Shown here one piece after another: positions 16,550-24,598 of a stretch of DNA of 64,000 bases. Position numbers and translations under genes: made by a program. How positions within the stretch are numbered: position 1 is the stretch's first letter; each line of letters begins with the position of its first letter. The stretch covers positions 1 through 64,000 of the forward strand of contig CAZOSP010000001.1 of the NCBI GenBank assembly GCA_964582525.1, read 5' to 3'. Under the pieces are notes generated by a model. The model made no database searches. It had not been told where the DNA came from and saw only the letters and a program-made list of their open reading frames with translations. Origin of the DNA: BB31 sp964582525. Its GTDB lineage: Bacteria > Pseudomonadota > Gammaproteobacteria > Beggiatoales > Beggiatoaceae.

Positions 16550-16619
16550 AGATATACTGCACCCGCCGAGAGACCTAAGACTGGCCGTCCTTCAGTCCTT
16601 ATAAGGACTGGCAGTCTTA
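16550..16619. repeat. TIR-element arm and nested inverted repeat upstream of mnmE
   Basis: AAGATATACTGCACCCGCC (16550-16568) matches the outer end of the TIR element at 49849-49867. Next to it is a nested palindrome: TAAGACTG (16576-16583) pairs with CAGTCTTA (16612-16619) and encloses AGTCCTTATAAGGACT (16594-16609). There is no T-run, so it looks like a repeat rather than a terminator. It lies in the 254-bp divergent spacer between the membrane-protein gene and mnmE. Confidence 0.6.
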
Positions 16620-16668
16620 CCACTCCTTACTTCCATGTTCCAGTCTATCCTTCATTGTTTGAATACCC

Positions 16669-18018
16669 ATGCACACAAAAGCTTCTGACGACACTATTGC
16701 TGCGCTTGCTACGCCGCCGGGGCGCGGCGGCATTGGCGTGATCCGCGTATCCGGTGCGCTCGCACCGATTATTGCCCAGCATATTTTACAAGCCCCACTG
16801 CCACACCCGCGCCAAGCCACTCTACACCATTTTTACGCCAAAGACGGCGAATTAATCGATGTCGGCATAGTCCTATATTTTCCCGCGCCACATTCTTTTA
16901 CGGGCGAAGAAATTGTTGAATTTCAAGGGCATGGCGGAACTGTGGTGATGGATCGCTTGCTCTGCGCGGTGCTGGCTTTGGGAGCGCGAATGGCGCGTGC
17001 CGGAGAGTTTTCTGAACGCGCATTTCTGCATGGCAAAATTGATTTATTGCAAGCTGAGGCGATAGCCGATCTCATTGACAGCACTAGCGAACAGGCGGCG
17101 CGCAGCGCGACACGCTCATTGCAAGGCGAATTTTCTCGGCGTATCCATCAACTGGTCGAGCAACTGACGAACTTGCGTAGTTACATTGAAGCGGGCATTG
17201 ATTTTCCCGATGAACAGATCGATTTGCTGGCAGATCAGCAAGTATTGAAAAAATTGCAACAATTACAAAGTGATATTGCTGGTATTTTGGCACAAGCGCA
17301 ACAGGGCTATTTGCTGCGTGAGGGTATGCAGTTGGTCATTATCGGCAAGCCGAATGTGGGTAAATCCAGTTTGTTAAATTGCTTGGCGCAACGCGAAACG
17401 GCGATTGTCACCGATACGCCCGGCACCACCCGCGATCTGATCCGCGAAACCGTTCATCTTGATGGAATGCCGCTGCATATTACCGATACCGCCGGGCTAC
17501 GCGATACAGATGATCCGATTGAGCAAGAGGGCATTCGCCGCGCTAGGCTGGCGTTGCAAGCAGCGGACGCAGTGCTGTTGCTGGTCGATGACCGCGAGGC
17601 GGCAGAGGCGGAAACTGATTTGCCGGTCGAAACGCCGCTGCAAAGTCCTTATTTGGTGCTGCGCAACAAGTGCGATCTGAGCCATCAGGCAGCCGGTTTT
17701 ATCAGCGAGCATACCTTGCGTTTATCGGTGAAGCAGCAGGCGGGTGTGGATTTGTTGAAAAACTGGTTGCGGCAGTGCATGGGTTTGCAGACGCAGGCGG
17801 ACAGCGGCGCATTGATGGCGCGGCGGCGGCATTTGGAGGCTTTGCAACATGCGCAGTTGGCGGTTGCCAACGGCTTAGAGCAAACGCAGGCAGGTTACAG
17901 TGAGCTGCTGGCTGAGGAGTTGCGCCAAGCGCAAAAAGCACTGGGCGAAATGACCGGAGAAGTCACCAGCGATGCCTTGCTGGGCAAGATTTTTTCAGAA
18001 TTTTGTATTGGTAAATAA
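16669..18018 (+). CDS. mnmE: tRNA uridine-5-carboxymethylaminomethyl modification GTPase
   Basis: 449 residues, full family length. With MnmG it builds the (carboxymethyl)aminomethyl group at the wobble uridine of several tRNAs, using a formyl-folate donor. Visible: N-terminal folate-binding domain (IAALATPPGRGGIGVIRVSG, FTGEEIVEFQGHGG), a helical domain, an inserted GTPase domain with G1 GKPNVGKSSLLN, G3 DTAGLRDT and G4 NKCD, and the C-terminal FCIGK whose cysteine is conserved. The ATG at 16669 gives the standard N-terminus. The gene stands alone, 4 bp from the convergent yggS stop. Confidence 0.97.
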   Translation: MHTKASDDTIAALATPPGRGGIGVIRVSGALAPIIAQHILQAPLPHPRQATLHHFYAKDGELIDVGIVLYFPAPHSFTGEEIVEFQGHGGTVVMDRLLCAVLALGARMARAGEFSERAFLHGKIDLLQAEAIADLIDSTSEQAARSATRSLQGEFSRRIHQLVEQLTNLRSYIEAGIDFPDEQIDLLADQQVLKKLQQLQSDIAGILAQAQQGYLLREGMQLVIIGKPNVGKSSLLNCLAQRETAIVTDTPGTTRDLIRETVHLDGMPLHITDTAGLRDTDDPIEQEGIRRARLALQAADAVLLLVDDREAAEAETDLPVETPLQSPYLVLRNKCDLSHQAAGFISEHTLRLSVKQQAGVDLLKNWLRQCMGLQTQADSGALMARRRHLEALQHAQLAVANGLEQTQAGYSELLAEELRQAQKALGEMTGEVTSDALLGKIFSEFCIGK

Positions 18019-18022
18019 TCGC

Positions 18023-18721
18023 TTAAAGCGTTTTGACGCGCTGACCAAACAGCCCTGTACCGATACGCACTTGAGTCGCGCCTTCGGCTATCGCCGCCTC
18101 CATATCACCGCTCATGCCCATTGATAAGGTGTCTAACTGCAAACCTTGAGCTTGTAAGCTTTCGAGTAACTCGCGCAAAGCGCGGTGCGGCTTGCGTTGT
18201 TGCGCCAGCGTTTGAGTCGGGGCGGGAATGGACATTAAACCGCGCAGTTGCAGGCGCGGTAATTCAGCTATGGCTAAAGCAAGCTCGGCAACTTCGGCAA
18301 CCGCTACGCCAGCTTTTTGCGGTTCGGCACTGATATTCACTTGAATGCAGACATTGAGCGGCGGCAACTGTGTGGGGCGTTGTTCATTCAGGCGTTTGGC
18401 GTGTTTCAGCGAAGCAAGGCTTTCAACCCAAGCGAAATGTTCAGCCAGTGCGCGGGTTTTATTGGATTGAATCGCACCAATAAAATGCCAACGTACATCC
18501 TGCTTTGCCAACACAGCGATTTTTTCTAAAGCGTCTTGCAAATAATTCTCGCCAAAGTCTTTTTGTCCGCCCGCGATAGCCGCTTGCAACGCCTTGACCG
18601 GCTGCGTTTTGCTCACCGCAAGCAACTGAAGCTGCGCCGCGTCGCGCCCGTATTCACGCGCCGCGTTCAGCATACGGGTACGGATGAGCCGCACATTGTC
18701 AGCAATATCAATGTGAGTCAT
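18023..18721 (-). CDS. yggS: YggS-type pyridoxal phosphate homeostasis protein
   Basis: 232 residues, single-domain PLP-binding TIM barrel (YggS/PROSC family). It keeps free PLP in balance and has no known catalytic activity. The PLP lysine is in LLAVSKTQPVKALQAAI; other signatures are DFGENYLQDALEK, WHFIGAIQSNK, VNISAEPQKAGV, LRGLMSIPAP and SMGMSGDMEAAIAEG, followed by VRIGTGLFG at the C-terminus. It starts 3 bp after the stop of thrB, so the two form a probable operon. Confidence 0.95.
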   Translation of the reverse strand: MTHIDIADNVRLIRTRMLNAAREYGRDAAQLQLLAVSKTQPVKALQAAIAGGQKDFGENYLQDALEKIAVLAKQDVRWHFIGAIQSNKTRALAEHFAWVESLASLKHAKRLNEQRPTQLPPLNVCIQVNISAEPQKAGVAVAEVAELALAIAELPRLQLRGLMSIPAPTQTLAQQRKPHRALRELLESLQAQGLQLDTLSMGMSGDMEAAIAEGATQVRIGTGLFGQRVKTL

Positions 18722-18724
18722 GGA

Positions 18725-19672
18725 TTATTGGGGTAATCGGCAGGCATCGGGCAGTTGTTGCCGATGTTGTAAGATGTTTTTCAACACATTCGGGTCTTTA
18801 ACATGAGTCAATTCGCCGCAGCGCGGAAAAAATTTGTCCTGGCAACGCGACACCCAAAAACGCAACGCCGCAGCGCGTAGCATCACATTCCAAGCACGCT
18901 GCTCGTGAGCGGTAAACGGACGCACTTGATGGTACGCCAACAAAAACGCCTGTAGCCGCTCAAGGTCCAATTCGCCACTGGGCAGTACGCACCAGTCGTT
19001 CACTGTGATAGCCACGTCGTACAGCAGAACATCGTCGCAAGCATAATAAAAATCGATAATACCGCGCAAATGTTCGCCTTCAAACAAGGCATTATCGCGG
19101 AATAAATCGGCGTGAATAACGCCGCGTGGCAGTTCTAAGGTTTTATAAGCCTTTTGGAAGTTAATTTCATCACGCAATAAATTTTGTTCTTGAGCGTTGA
19201 GATGTTCGCACACCCGTTGGGCAGTTTGACTCCACCAGACGGGACCACGAGTGTTAGCGCGATACAGAGGAAAGCCAGAGGTCGCCGAGTGCATAAGGGC
19301 TAAGGTCTTACCCAGTGCGCTGCAATGTGCCGGGCTAGGCTGACTGACGTTGCTGCCACTTAAGCGTTTGACCAAAGCGGTCGGGCGATGACAAAAATCG
19401 CGCAAATAATGTCCTTCGTTGTCGGCTTCAGGATGCGCACTAGGCACCTGGTGTTCCGCCAAATACGCCATTAATTCAAGAAAATAAGGCAATTCGGCAG
19501 CCCCCATTTGCTCAAACAAGGTCAGCACAAACTCGCCGCGACTGGTGGTCACGAAATAATTGGTATTTTCGATACCGGCACTGATACCTTGGTAGTTCAC
19601 CAACTCGCCCAGCGCGTAATGACTTAATAATTCTTCTAGTTGTTCAGGTTCAACCAGTGTATAAACGGACAT
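18725..19672 (-). CDS. thrB: Homoserine kinase (ThrB, APH-fold type)
   Basis: 315 residues. It phosphorylates L-homoserine in threonine synthesis. It belongs to the aminoglycoside-phosphotransferase-fold form used by pseudomonads and relatives rather than the GHMP form of enteric bacteria. Diagnostic: N-terminal MSVYTLVEPEQLEELLSHYA, ISAGIENTNYFVTTSRGEFV, and the catalytic motif GVIHADLFRDNALFEG (H-x-D-xxxx-N) with the metal-binding GIIDFYYACDD. It is followed 3 bp later by yggS. Other threonine genes are not in the window. Confidence 0.95.
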   Translation of the reverse strand: MSVYTLVEPEQLEELLSHYALGELVNYQGISAGIENTNYFVTTSRGEFVLTLFEQMGAAELPYFLELMAYLAEHQVPSAHPEADNEGHYLRDFCHRPTALVKRLSGSNVSQPSPAHCSALGKTLALMHSATSGFPLYRANTRGPVWWSQTAQRVCEHLNAQEQNLLRDEINFQKAYKTLELPRGVIHADLFRDNALFEGEHLRGIIDFYYACDDVLLYDVAITVNDWCVLPSGELDLERLQAFLLAYHQVRPFTAHEQRAWNVMLRAAALRFWVSRCQDKFFPRCGELTHVKDPNVLKNILQHRQQLPDACRLPQ

Positions 19673-19884
19673 GTAATCATTCCCAATGAATTTTCAAAAG
19701 GGGGATTTTATCAGTAAATAGGCTTGCTTGCATTTTCGTGTATGTGATTGGCAGCGACTGACGGCTACGTCAGCCATTTTTACCCGCGAAGCGACGAACA
19801 ACCCACTTCTCAGTATTGACAAAAAACGCCAATATCAGCAGCATAAAACCACTTGCTTTTCCCACAACCCCAAGGAATCCTTCA

Positions 19885-20505
19885 ATGTCTCAACTCAAAC
19901 TGTCACTGCTTGGTTTATTCGCGCTGGTCGCCCTATCCGCCTGCGTCACCATCAATGTCTATTTCCCCGCTGCTGCTGCGGAAAAAGCAGCGGATAAATT
20001 AATTCAAGAAGTGTGGGAGAAAAAACAGGAAGAACAGGAACAGCAAAAATCCGCACCTCAAACAGAAGAAACGGAAGCCACTCAAAGCCGTTTGTCCGCA
20101 CCGCTGTTATTCGATAAAACAGTAGAAATTTTAATACCTTCCGCACAAGCACAGGCAGATTTTAATGTCTCAACGCCAGTCATTGAAGCCCTAAAAATGC
20201 GCATGAAAAAACGCTTTGAGGTGTTAGAAGCCTATTATGAACAAGGCGCGATTGGCTTAACCCACGATGCTTTGATTTTGCTGCGCGATCCCAGCGGCGT
20301 ACCCTTGCGTCAGCGCAACAAAATCAACACCGAAGTCGATAACGAAAACCAAGATCGCTTGGCTTTGTACCAAGCGATTGCTGATGCCAATGGTCATCCC
20401 GAATGGGTCACGCAAATCCGTGCCACTTTTGCGCAACGCTGGATCAGCAATGCGAAAAAAGGCTGGTGGTATCAAGATGCGCAAGGACAGTGGGTACAAA
20501 AATGA
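19885..20505 (+). CDS. DUF1318 (YdbL-like) lipoprotein
   Basis: 206 residues from the ATG at 19885, preceded by AAGGA; the longer frame to 19816 is not supported. A lipoprotein signal ends at C20 (LVALSAC). A low-complexity Glu/Gln-rich linker follows (about 45-70), then the DUF1318 domain with VIEALKMRMKKRFEVLEAYY, GAIGLTHDALILLRD and LRQRNKINTEVDNENQDRLA. The family includes E. coli YdbL, which is encoded with YdbH/YnbE and linked to cell-envelope lipid transport. Those partners are not adjacent here. The stop overlaps the next start (ATGA), so it is coupled to the YchJ-like gene. Confidence 0.85.
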   Translation: MSQLKLSLLGLFALVALSACVTINVYFPAAAAEKAADKLIQEVWEKKQEEQEQQKSAPQTEETEATQSRLSAPLLFDKTVEILIPSAQAQADFNVSTPVIEALKMRMKKRFEVLEAYYEQGAIGLTHDALILLRDPSGVPLRQRNKINTEVDNENQDRLALYQAIADANGHPEWVTQIRATFAQRWISNAKKGWWYQDAQGQWVQK

Positions 20506-20927
20506 GGCTTGAGATTGCCGACAACGCGCCCTGCCCCTGCGACAGCAAGCTTAGTTTCGCGCACTGCTGTCAGCCCTTTCTAAGCGGCACAGTCGCCGCG
20601 CCCACTGCCGAAGCGTTAATGCGTTCACGTTACACCGCTTTTGTGTTGCAACAAGGCGATTATTTGCTCGCCACTTGGCATCCGGCTCACCGCCCTCAGC
20701 AACTGGCTTTGGAAATAGCAGACCTTCTAGGTTTTGAAAACCTAGAAGGTCTCTGGCTGGGCTTGAACATCAAAAGCACCCAAGACGGTCAAGAGCAAGA
20801 CCAACAAGGCTGGGTAAGCTTCGTTGCCCGTTACAAACAGCAAGGGCGCGGACATCGCCTGGTCGAACGCAGCCATTTTGTCCGCGACAACGGGCGTTGG
20901 CTCTATGTTGATGGCGAGGTTGCCTGA
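20502..20927 (+). CDS. YchJ-like SEC-C motif protein with a palindrome in frame
   Basis: 141 residues, UPF0225/YchJ family, NTF2-like fold with an N-terminal SEC-C zinc motif (CPCDSKLSFAHCC). Conserved parts are EALMRSRYTAFVLQQGDYLL, TWHPAHRP and GWVSFVARYKQQG. The second, C-terminal SEC-C motif of E. coli YchJ is lacking. A perfect 33-bp palindrome (20720-20752) encodes the segment from about ADLLG to LEGL in the loop before LWLGLNI, keeping the frame. The start overlaps the DUF1318 stop by 4 bp. Function of the family is not established; the zinc motif suggests protein or nucleic-acid contacts. Confidence 0.85.
   Translation: MRLEIADNAPCPCDSKLSFAHCCQPFLSGTVAAPTAEALMRSRYTAFVLQQGDYLLATWHPAHRPQQLALEIADLLGFENLEGLWLGLNIKSTQDGQEQDQQGWVSFVARYKQQGRGHRLVERSHFVRDNGRWLYVDGEVA
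20720..20752. repeat. Perfect 33-bp palindrome inside a coding sequence
   Basis: Sixteen bases AGACCTTCTAGGTTTT, one G, then the exact reverse complement. Same size and layout as the intergenic palindrome at 13590-13622, whose arm is AAACCTTGCAGGTTTT. It keeps the ychJ-like reading frame open. Confidence 0.95.
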
Positions 20928-20929
20928 TT

Positions 20930-22210
20930 GTGATGCTGCACGACGAACTGCGCCCCCGCCTATTTAGCCATTTATTACTGTGGAGCATTATCGCCTTCAT
21001 CAGCGTAAGCTTGATCTGGGCATATCATGCAGAAATCGACGAAGTGACACGCGGCGACGGCAAAATCATTCCCTCGCGGCAAATTCAAGTGGTGCAAAAC
21101 CTCGAAGGCGGCATTGTTGCCGAACTACTCATCAAAGAAGGCGATCAGGTAGAAACAGGGCAGGTGCTATTGCGCATTGACGACACCCGTTTCGCCTCCT
21201 CCTTCCAAGAAAATCAACTACAAGTTTATGCTTTACAAGCCAAAATTGCGCGTTTACAAGCTGAAACCAGTGACCAAGATTTGGTCCCTGCTGAGACACT
21301 AGACGCGCAAGCCCAAAGTTTTTGGGCATCTGAACAAGCCCTGTACCGCTCACGTCGCCAAGAACTGGACAGCGCAATCTCCGTATTAAACCAACAGCAC
21401 ATCCAAAAACAACAAGAAATTCAAGAATATCAATCGCGCCAAGTGCATTTGCAACGCAGCTACGAACTCGCCCGCGAAGAACTCAAAATCACCCGTCCGC
21501 TGGTGCAACAAGGAGTCATGTCAGAAGTCGAACTACTACGCCTAGAACGCCAAGTCAACCAACTCAAAGGCGACATGGAAAACAATCGACTCGCCATCCC
21601 GCGTATAAAAACGGCACTGGCGGAAGTAAAAGATAAAATCGAAGAAATCAAAATGGCTTTTCGCAGTGCTGCCACTGCCGAACTCAATCGCCATCAAGCA
21701 CAACTGTCGCAAATGCAAGCCTCCAGCGGCGCGCTTGAAGACCGCGTAAGCCGTACAGCGGTGCGCTCGCCCGTGAAAGGCACTATCAAAAAATTAAATA
21801 TCAATACCATCGGCGGAGTCATACAACCCGGGATGACTCTAGTCGAAATCGTACCGCTAGAAGACACCCTGCTAGTAGAAGCACAAATTCGCCCGTCCGA
21901 CATCGCTTTTTTGCACCCCGGACAAAAAGCGATGGTGAAATTTACCGCCTATGATTTTTCCATTTTTGGCGGATTAACAGCACGTTTAGAGCATATCAGT
22001 GCCGATAGCATTATCAACGAACGCGGCGAAGCGTTTTTTCTCATTCGCGTGCGCACCGAGCGCAATTATTTGGGGCATCAACACAATAGCCTACCCATCA
22101 TCCCCGGCATGACTGTTTCGATAGATGTACTCACCGGGCGCAAAACCATTTTAGAGTATTTGCTAAAACCCTTTAATCGAATGCAAGAACGCGCTCTGCG
22201 CGAGCGTTGA
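20930..22210 (+). CDS. HlyD-family membrane fusion (periplasmic adaptor) protein
   Basis: 426 residues starting GTG at 20930 or ATG at 20933, 2 bp after the YchJ-like stop. One membrane anchor (about 12-31, LFSHLLLWSIIAFISVSLIW), then DEVTRGDGKIIPSRQIQVVQ and the lipoyl-like half LEGGIVAELLIKEGDQVETG. A long coiled coil (about 100-270), the second lipoyl half (VRSPVKGTIKKLNINTIGGV) and a beta-barrel with GQKAMVKFTAYDFSIFGG follow. This is the type I secretion adaptor type that bridges an inner-membrane ABC exporter and a TolC-like channel. Neither partner is next to it, so it must pair with distant genes or be a cluster relic. Confidence 0.9.
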   Translation: MMLHDELRPRLFSHLLLWSIIAFISVSLIWAYHAEIDEVTRGDGKIIPSRQIQVVQNLEGGIVAELLIKEGDQVETGQVLLRIDDTRFASSFQENQLQVYALQAKIARLQAETSDQDLVPAETLDAQAQSFWASEQALYRSRRQELDSAISVLNQQHIQKQQEIQEYQSRQVHLQRSYELAREELKITRPLVQQGVMSEVELLRLERQVNQLKGDMENNRLAIPRIKTALAEVKDKIEEIKMAFRSAATAELNRHQAQLSQMQASSGALEDRVSRTAVRSPVKGTIKKLNINTIGGVIQPGMTLVEIVPLEDTLLVEAQIRPSDIAFLHPGQKAMVKFTAYDFSIFGGLTARLEHISADSIINERGEAFFLIRVRTERNYLGHQHNSLPIIPGMTVSIDVLTGRKTILEYLLKPFNRMQERALRER

Positions 22211-22263
22211 ATACTTGCTCGGCAGAATAAAAACACGGGCATTTTTCGATTCCCTTTATTACC

Positions 22264-22509
22264 GTGCAGAGCTACCCGTTCGTGCAAATCATCCGCAAAC
22301 GTTTGGCGAAACAAGGCATCCACGCCCGCTGGCAAACCCTGCGCGCCATTTTCAACGTGCAACAGCGCGTCACCACAACTTTTCGCCGCGCCGACGGTCT
22401 GATTCTGCATGTAATCACCACCACCCGTGCGGAACTCGAAGACCTGTCAGGTTTAGCCCAAGGCGTGAACGATTACGCCCTCATCTTAAGCCGCCTAATT
22501 TTTAGCTAA
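22264..22509 (+). pseudogene. Possible remnant ORF, transposase-like C-terminal piece
   Basis: GTG-started frame of 81 codons: VQIIRKRLAKQGIHARWQTL, then a beta-rich stretch RVTTTFRRADGLILHVITTT. This faintly resembles the C-terminal part of some IS transposases; the recognition is weak. Its 3' part (22439-22475) contains ACCTGTCAGGTTT followed by GTGAACGATTACG, the two modules of the dispersed repeat family, which supports decay rather than a live gene. It fills most of the 365-bp gap between hlyD and the RNase gene. Confidence 0.35.
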
Positions 22510-22575
22510 GTCTTATCCCATATCAGTTAGAATAGCGGACTGGCATTAACACTCAGCAACAGCAATGGGAACTTC

Positions 22576-24558
22576 ATGAGCGAATTTGACGGACGCATTT
22601 GGGCGATACAAGACGGCGACGGACTAACACTGGTCTGCCAAAAACACACCATTAAGAAAAAAATTCAAGTCATCAATGAAAAAGGGCGTGAGCAAAGTTT
22701 GAGCGAGGATAAGCTATTGTTTAACTTGTCTTGCAAGGCGCGCACTTTGAGCGAATGGTCAGACCTTTTAGAACAAAGCAAGGCGCGTTTAAGCGATTTG
22801 CAAGCGGAAGTGGATGTTGAATTGCTATGGGAAACGGCTGTAGAAATGGACACTTCGGATATTGCAGAGCTGGCGATGTTATTTTTTGATGAAAAAACCG
22901 CTGAACATCAAGTTGCCCTTTGGCAGGCTTTGGCAGCCGAGGGGACTTATTTCAAACGGCGCGGCAGATTGTGGGAATCACGCCCTAAAGCCCAAATCGA
23001 AGAGCTGCGCACGCAACGCCAGCGCGAGGAAGAAAAAGCCCAGTTTCAGGCGATTGCTGAAGATTGGCTCATGCAAGCCGCAAAAGCGCAAGATAAGTTC
23101 AACATTGAGGCGCAAGCTATGCCTTTTGTGGAGCGTTTAGAATGCTGGATGCGCGGCGATAAAGACAAAGATGCGCAGGCTTTAATTGAAAAAATCGCCG
23201 AAGATCAACGATTACAGCCGCGAGAACTGATTTTTGATGTTTTACAAAAAGTCGGGCGTATCCCTGATGACGCGGATCGTGATGTGATGGTTGCGGGACT
23301 TAAGCCAGATTTTTCACAAGCCATGCTGGATGCGGCTGACGCGCTTCCTGCTTGGATAGCCGATCCGGCGCAGACCATCCATTCCTTAGCGTTCAGTATT
23401 GATGATGATGATACCCGCGAAGTGGATGACGCGCTGAATATCCAAGCAGACGGTGATGGCTGGCGGGTTGACATCGGCATCGCGGATCCCGCTTGCGCTA
23501 TCAGCAAAGACGATAACCTTGACCGTGAAGCTATGCGACGCGGCACCACTGTGTATTTACCCACACAAACTATTTTGATGATTCCGCCGCGCATTTCTAC
23601 TGATATAGCCAGTCTTAACGTCGGTGAGCCGCGCTCGACAGTGATGATTCAAGTCTATTTAGATCGGGCGGCGAATATCAAAGACTTTTCCATTTCCCGT
23701 GAAGCCGCACAAGTAGAAAACCGCCTCAATTACGCCCAAGCCGATGACATGCTGGCGGGCGGCACAGATGATGTTGCGCAACGCTTGCAAAACCTGCAAG
23801 CCTTGACCGACAAACTACGCGAACAACGCATGGCAGAAGGCGCGCTGAGTTTTAACCGTCCCGAATATAAAATGACAGTGAAAGACGGCATCGTCAGTGT
23901 GAAAATGATCGAACGCGATTCTCCGAGCCGCGCAATAGTCGCAGAGCTGATGATTCTCGCCAATCATCTGGCTGGCAAATACGCGCAGCGCAATCAAGTA
24001 CCGCTGATTTTTCGTACCCAGGACCCGCCTGAACAACCGATTTCTTTAGAAGATCAACAAGATTCAGTACGTTTCCAAAAAGTTCGCCGCTGGTTGAAAC
24101 CTTCCAGCCTATCGCTGCACCCTGGCGCACACAGTGGCTTAGGTTTGGGCGTTTATACGCAATTTAGTTCGCCGCTGCGGCGTTTTGCCGATCTGGTCAT
24201 GCAGCGTCAACTGGATGCGCACTTAAATGGCGAAACATTGCCTTATGACCAAGAAGAGTTGTTTAAGGTATTAGCCACTGCCGAACAAACGGCACGCGAA
24301 GCCAAAGGCTTAGAAATTGAAGCAAAAAAACGCTGGTTTGTGGTCTATCTTAAACAACAATGGCAAGATAAAACATTGACGGGCTTGGTGTTAGACGCAG
24401 TAAAAGGCGGCTATAAAGTTGAATTACAGCCGTGGGGTGCGGAAGCCTTTATGAGCGGTCCCGGACATTTGCAAGCGGGCGATGCGGTCACTGCGCAGAT
24501 TGATAAATTACGTCCTAAAGTAGGACAAATTCGACTACAGTTTGCAGAAAAACTGTAG
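22576..24558 (+). CDS. RNase II/R-family exoribonuclease (RNB domain)
   Basis: 660 residues. A 3'-5' exoribonuclease that degrades single-stranded RNA. The N-terminal 250 residues are helical and divergent. The RNB catalytic domain begins near AFSIDDDDTREVDDALNIQA, whose aspartates bind the metal, and continues through RRGTTVYLPTQTILMIPPRI, VENRLNYAQAD, FSSPLRRFADLVMQRQLDAH. The C-terminus (LVLDAVKGGYKVELQPWGAE) is an OB-like RNA-binding tail. Its length suits RNase II-like proteins rather than the longer RNase R, and the lack of a basic tail agrees. Single gene with a short gap to the next. Confidence 0.92.
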   Translation: MSEFDGRIWAIQDGDGLTLVCQKHTIKKKIQVINEKGREQSLSEDKLLFNLSCKARTLSEWSDLLEQSKARLSDLQAEVDVELLWETAVEMDTSDIAELAMLFFDEKTAEHQVALWQALAAEGTYFKRRGRLWESRPKAQIEELRTQRQREEEKAQFQAIAEDWLMQAAKAQDKFNIEAQAMPFVERLECWMRGDKDKDAQALIEKIAEDQRLQPRELIFDVLQKVGRIPDDADRDVMVAGLKPDFSQAMLDAADALPAWIADPAQTIHSLAFSIDDDDTREVDDALNIQADGDGWRVDIGIADPACAISKDDNLDREAMRRGTTVYLPTQTILMIPPRISTDIASLNVGEPRSTVMIQVYLDRAANIKDFSISREAAQVENRLNYAQADDMLAGGTDDVAQRLQNLQALTDKLREQRMAEGALSFNRPEYKMTVKDGIVSVKMIERDSPSRAIVAELMILANHLAGKYAQRNQVPLIFRTQDPPEQPISLEDQQDSVRFQKVRRWLKPSSLSLHPGAHSGLGLGVYTQFSSPLRRFADLVMQRQLDAHLNGETLPYDQEELFKVLATAEQTAREAKGLEIEAKKRWFVVYLKQQWQDKTLTGLVLDAVKGGYKVELQPWGAEAFMSGPGHLQAGDAVTAQIDKLRPKVGQIRLQFAEKL

Positions 24559-24598
24559 CTGCGTGTTTTTAATGTCTTGAATGTGGAGGAACTTATCT

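Noticed and set aside
19740..19780. CTGACGGCTACGTCAG stem followed by ATTTTT as a terminator
   Set aside because: Stem is short, and it is placed upstream of the divergent pair rather than at a gene end; not convincing.
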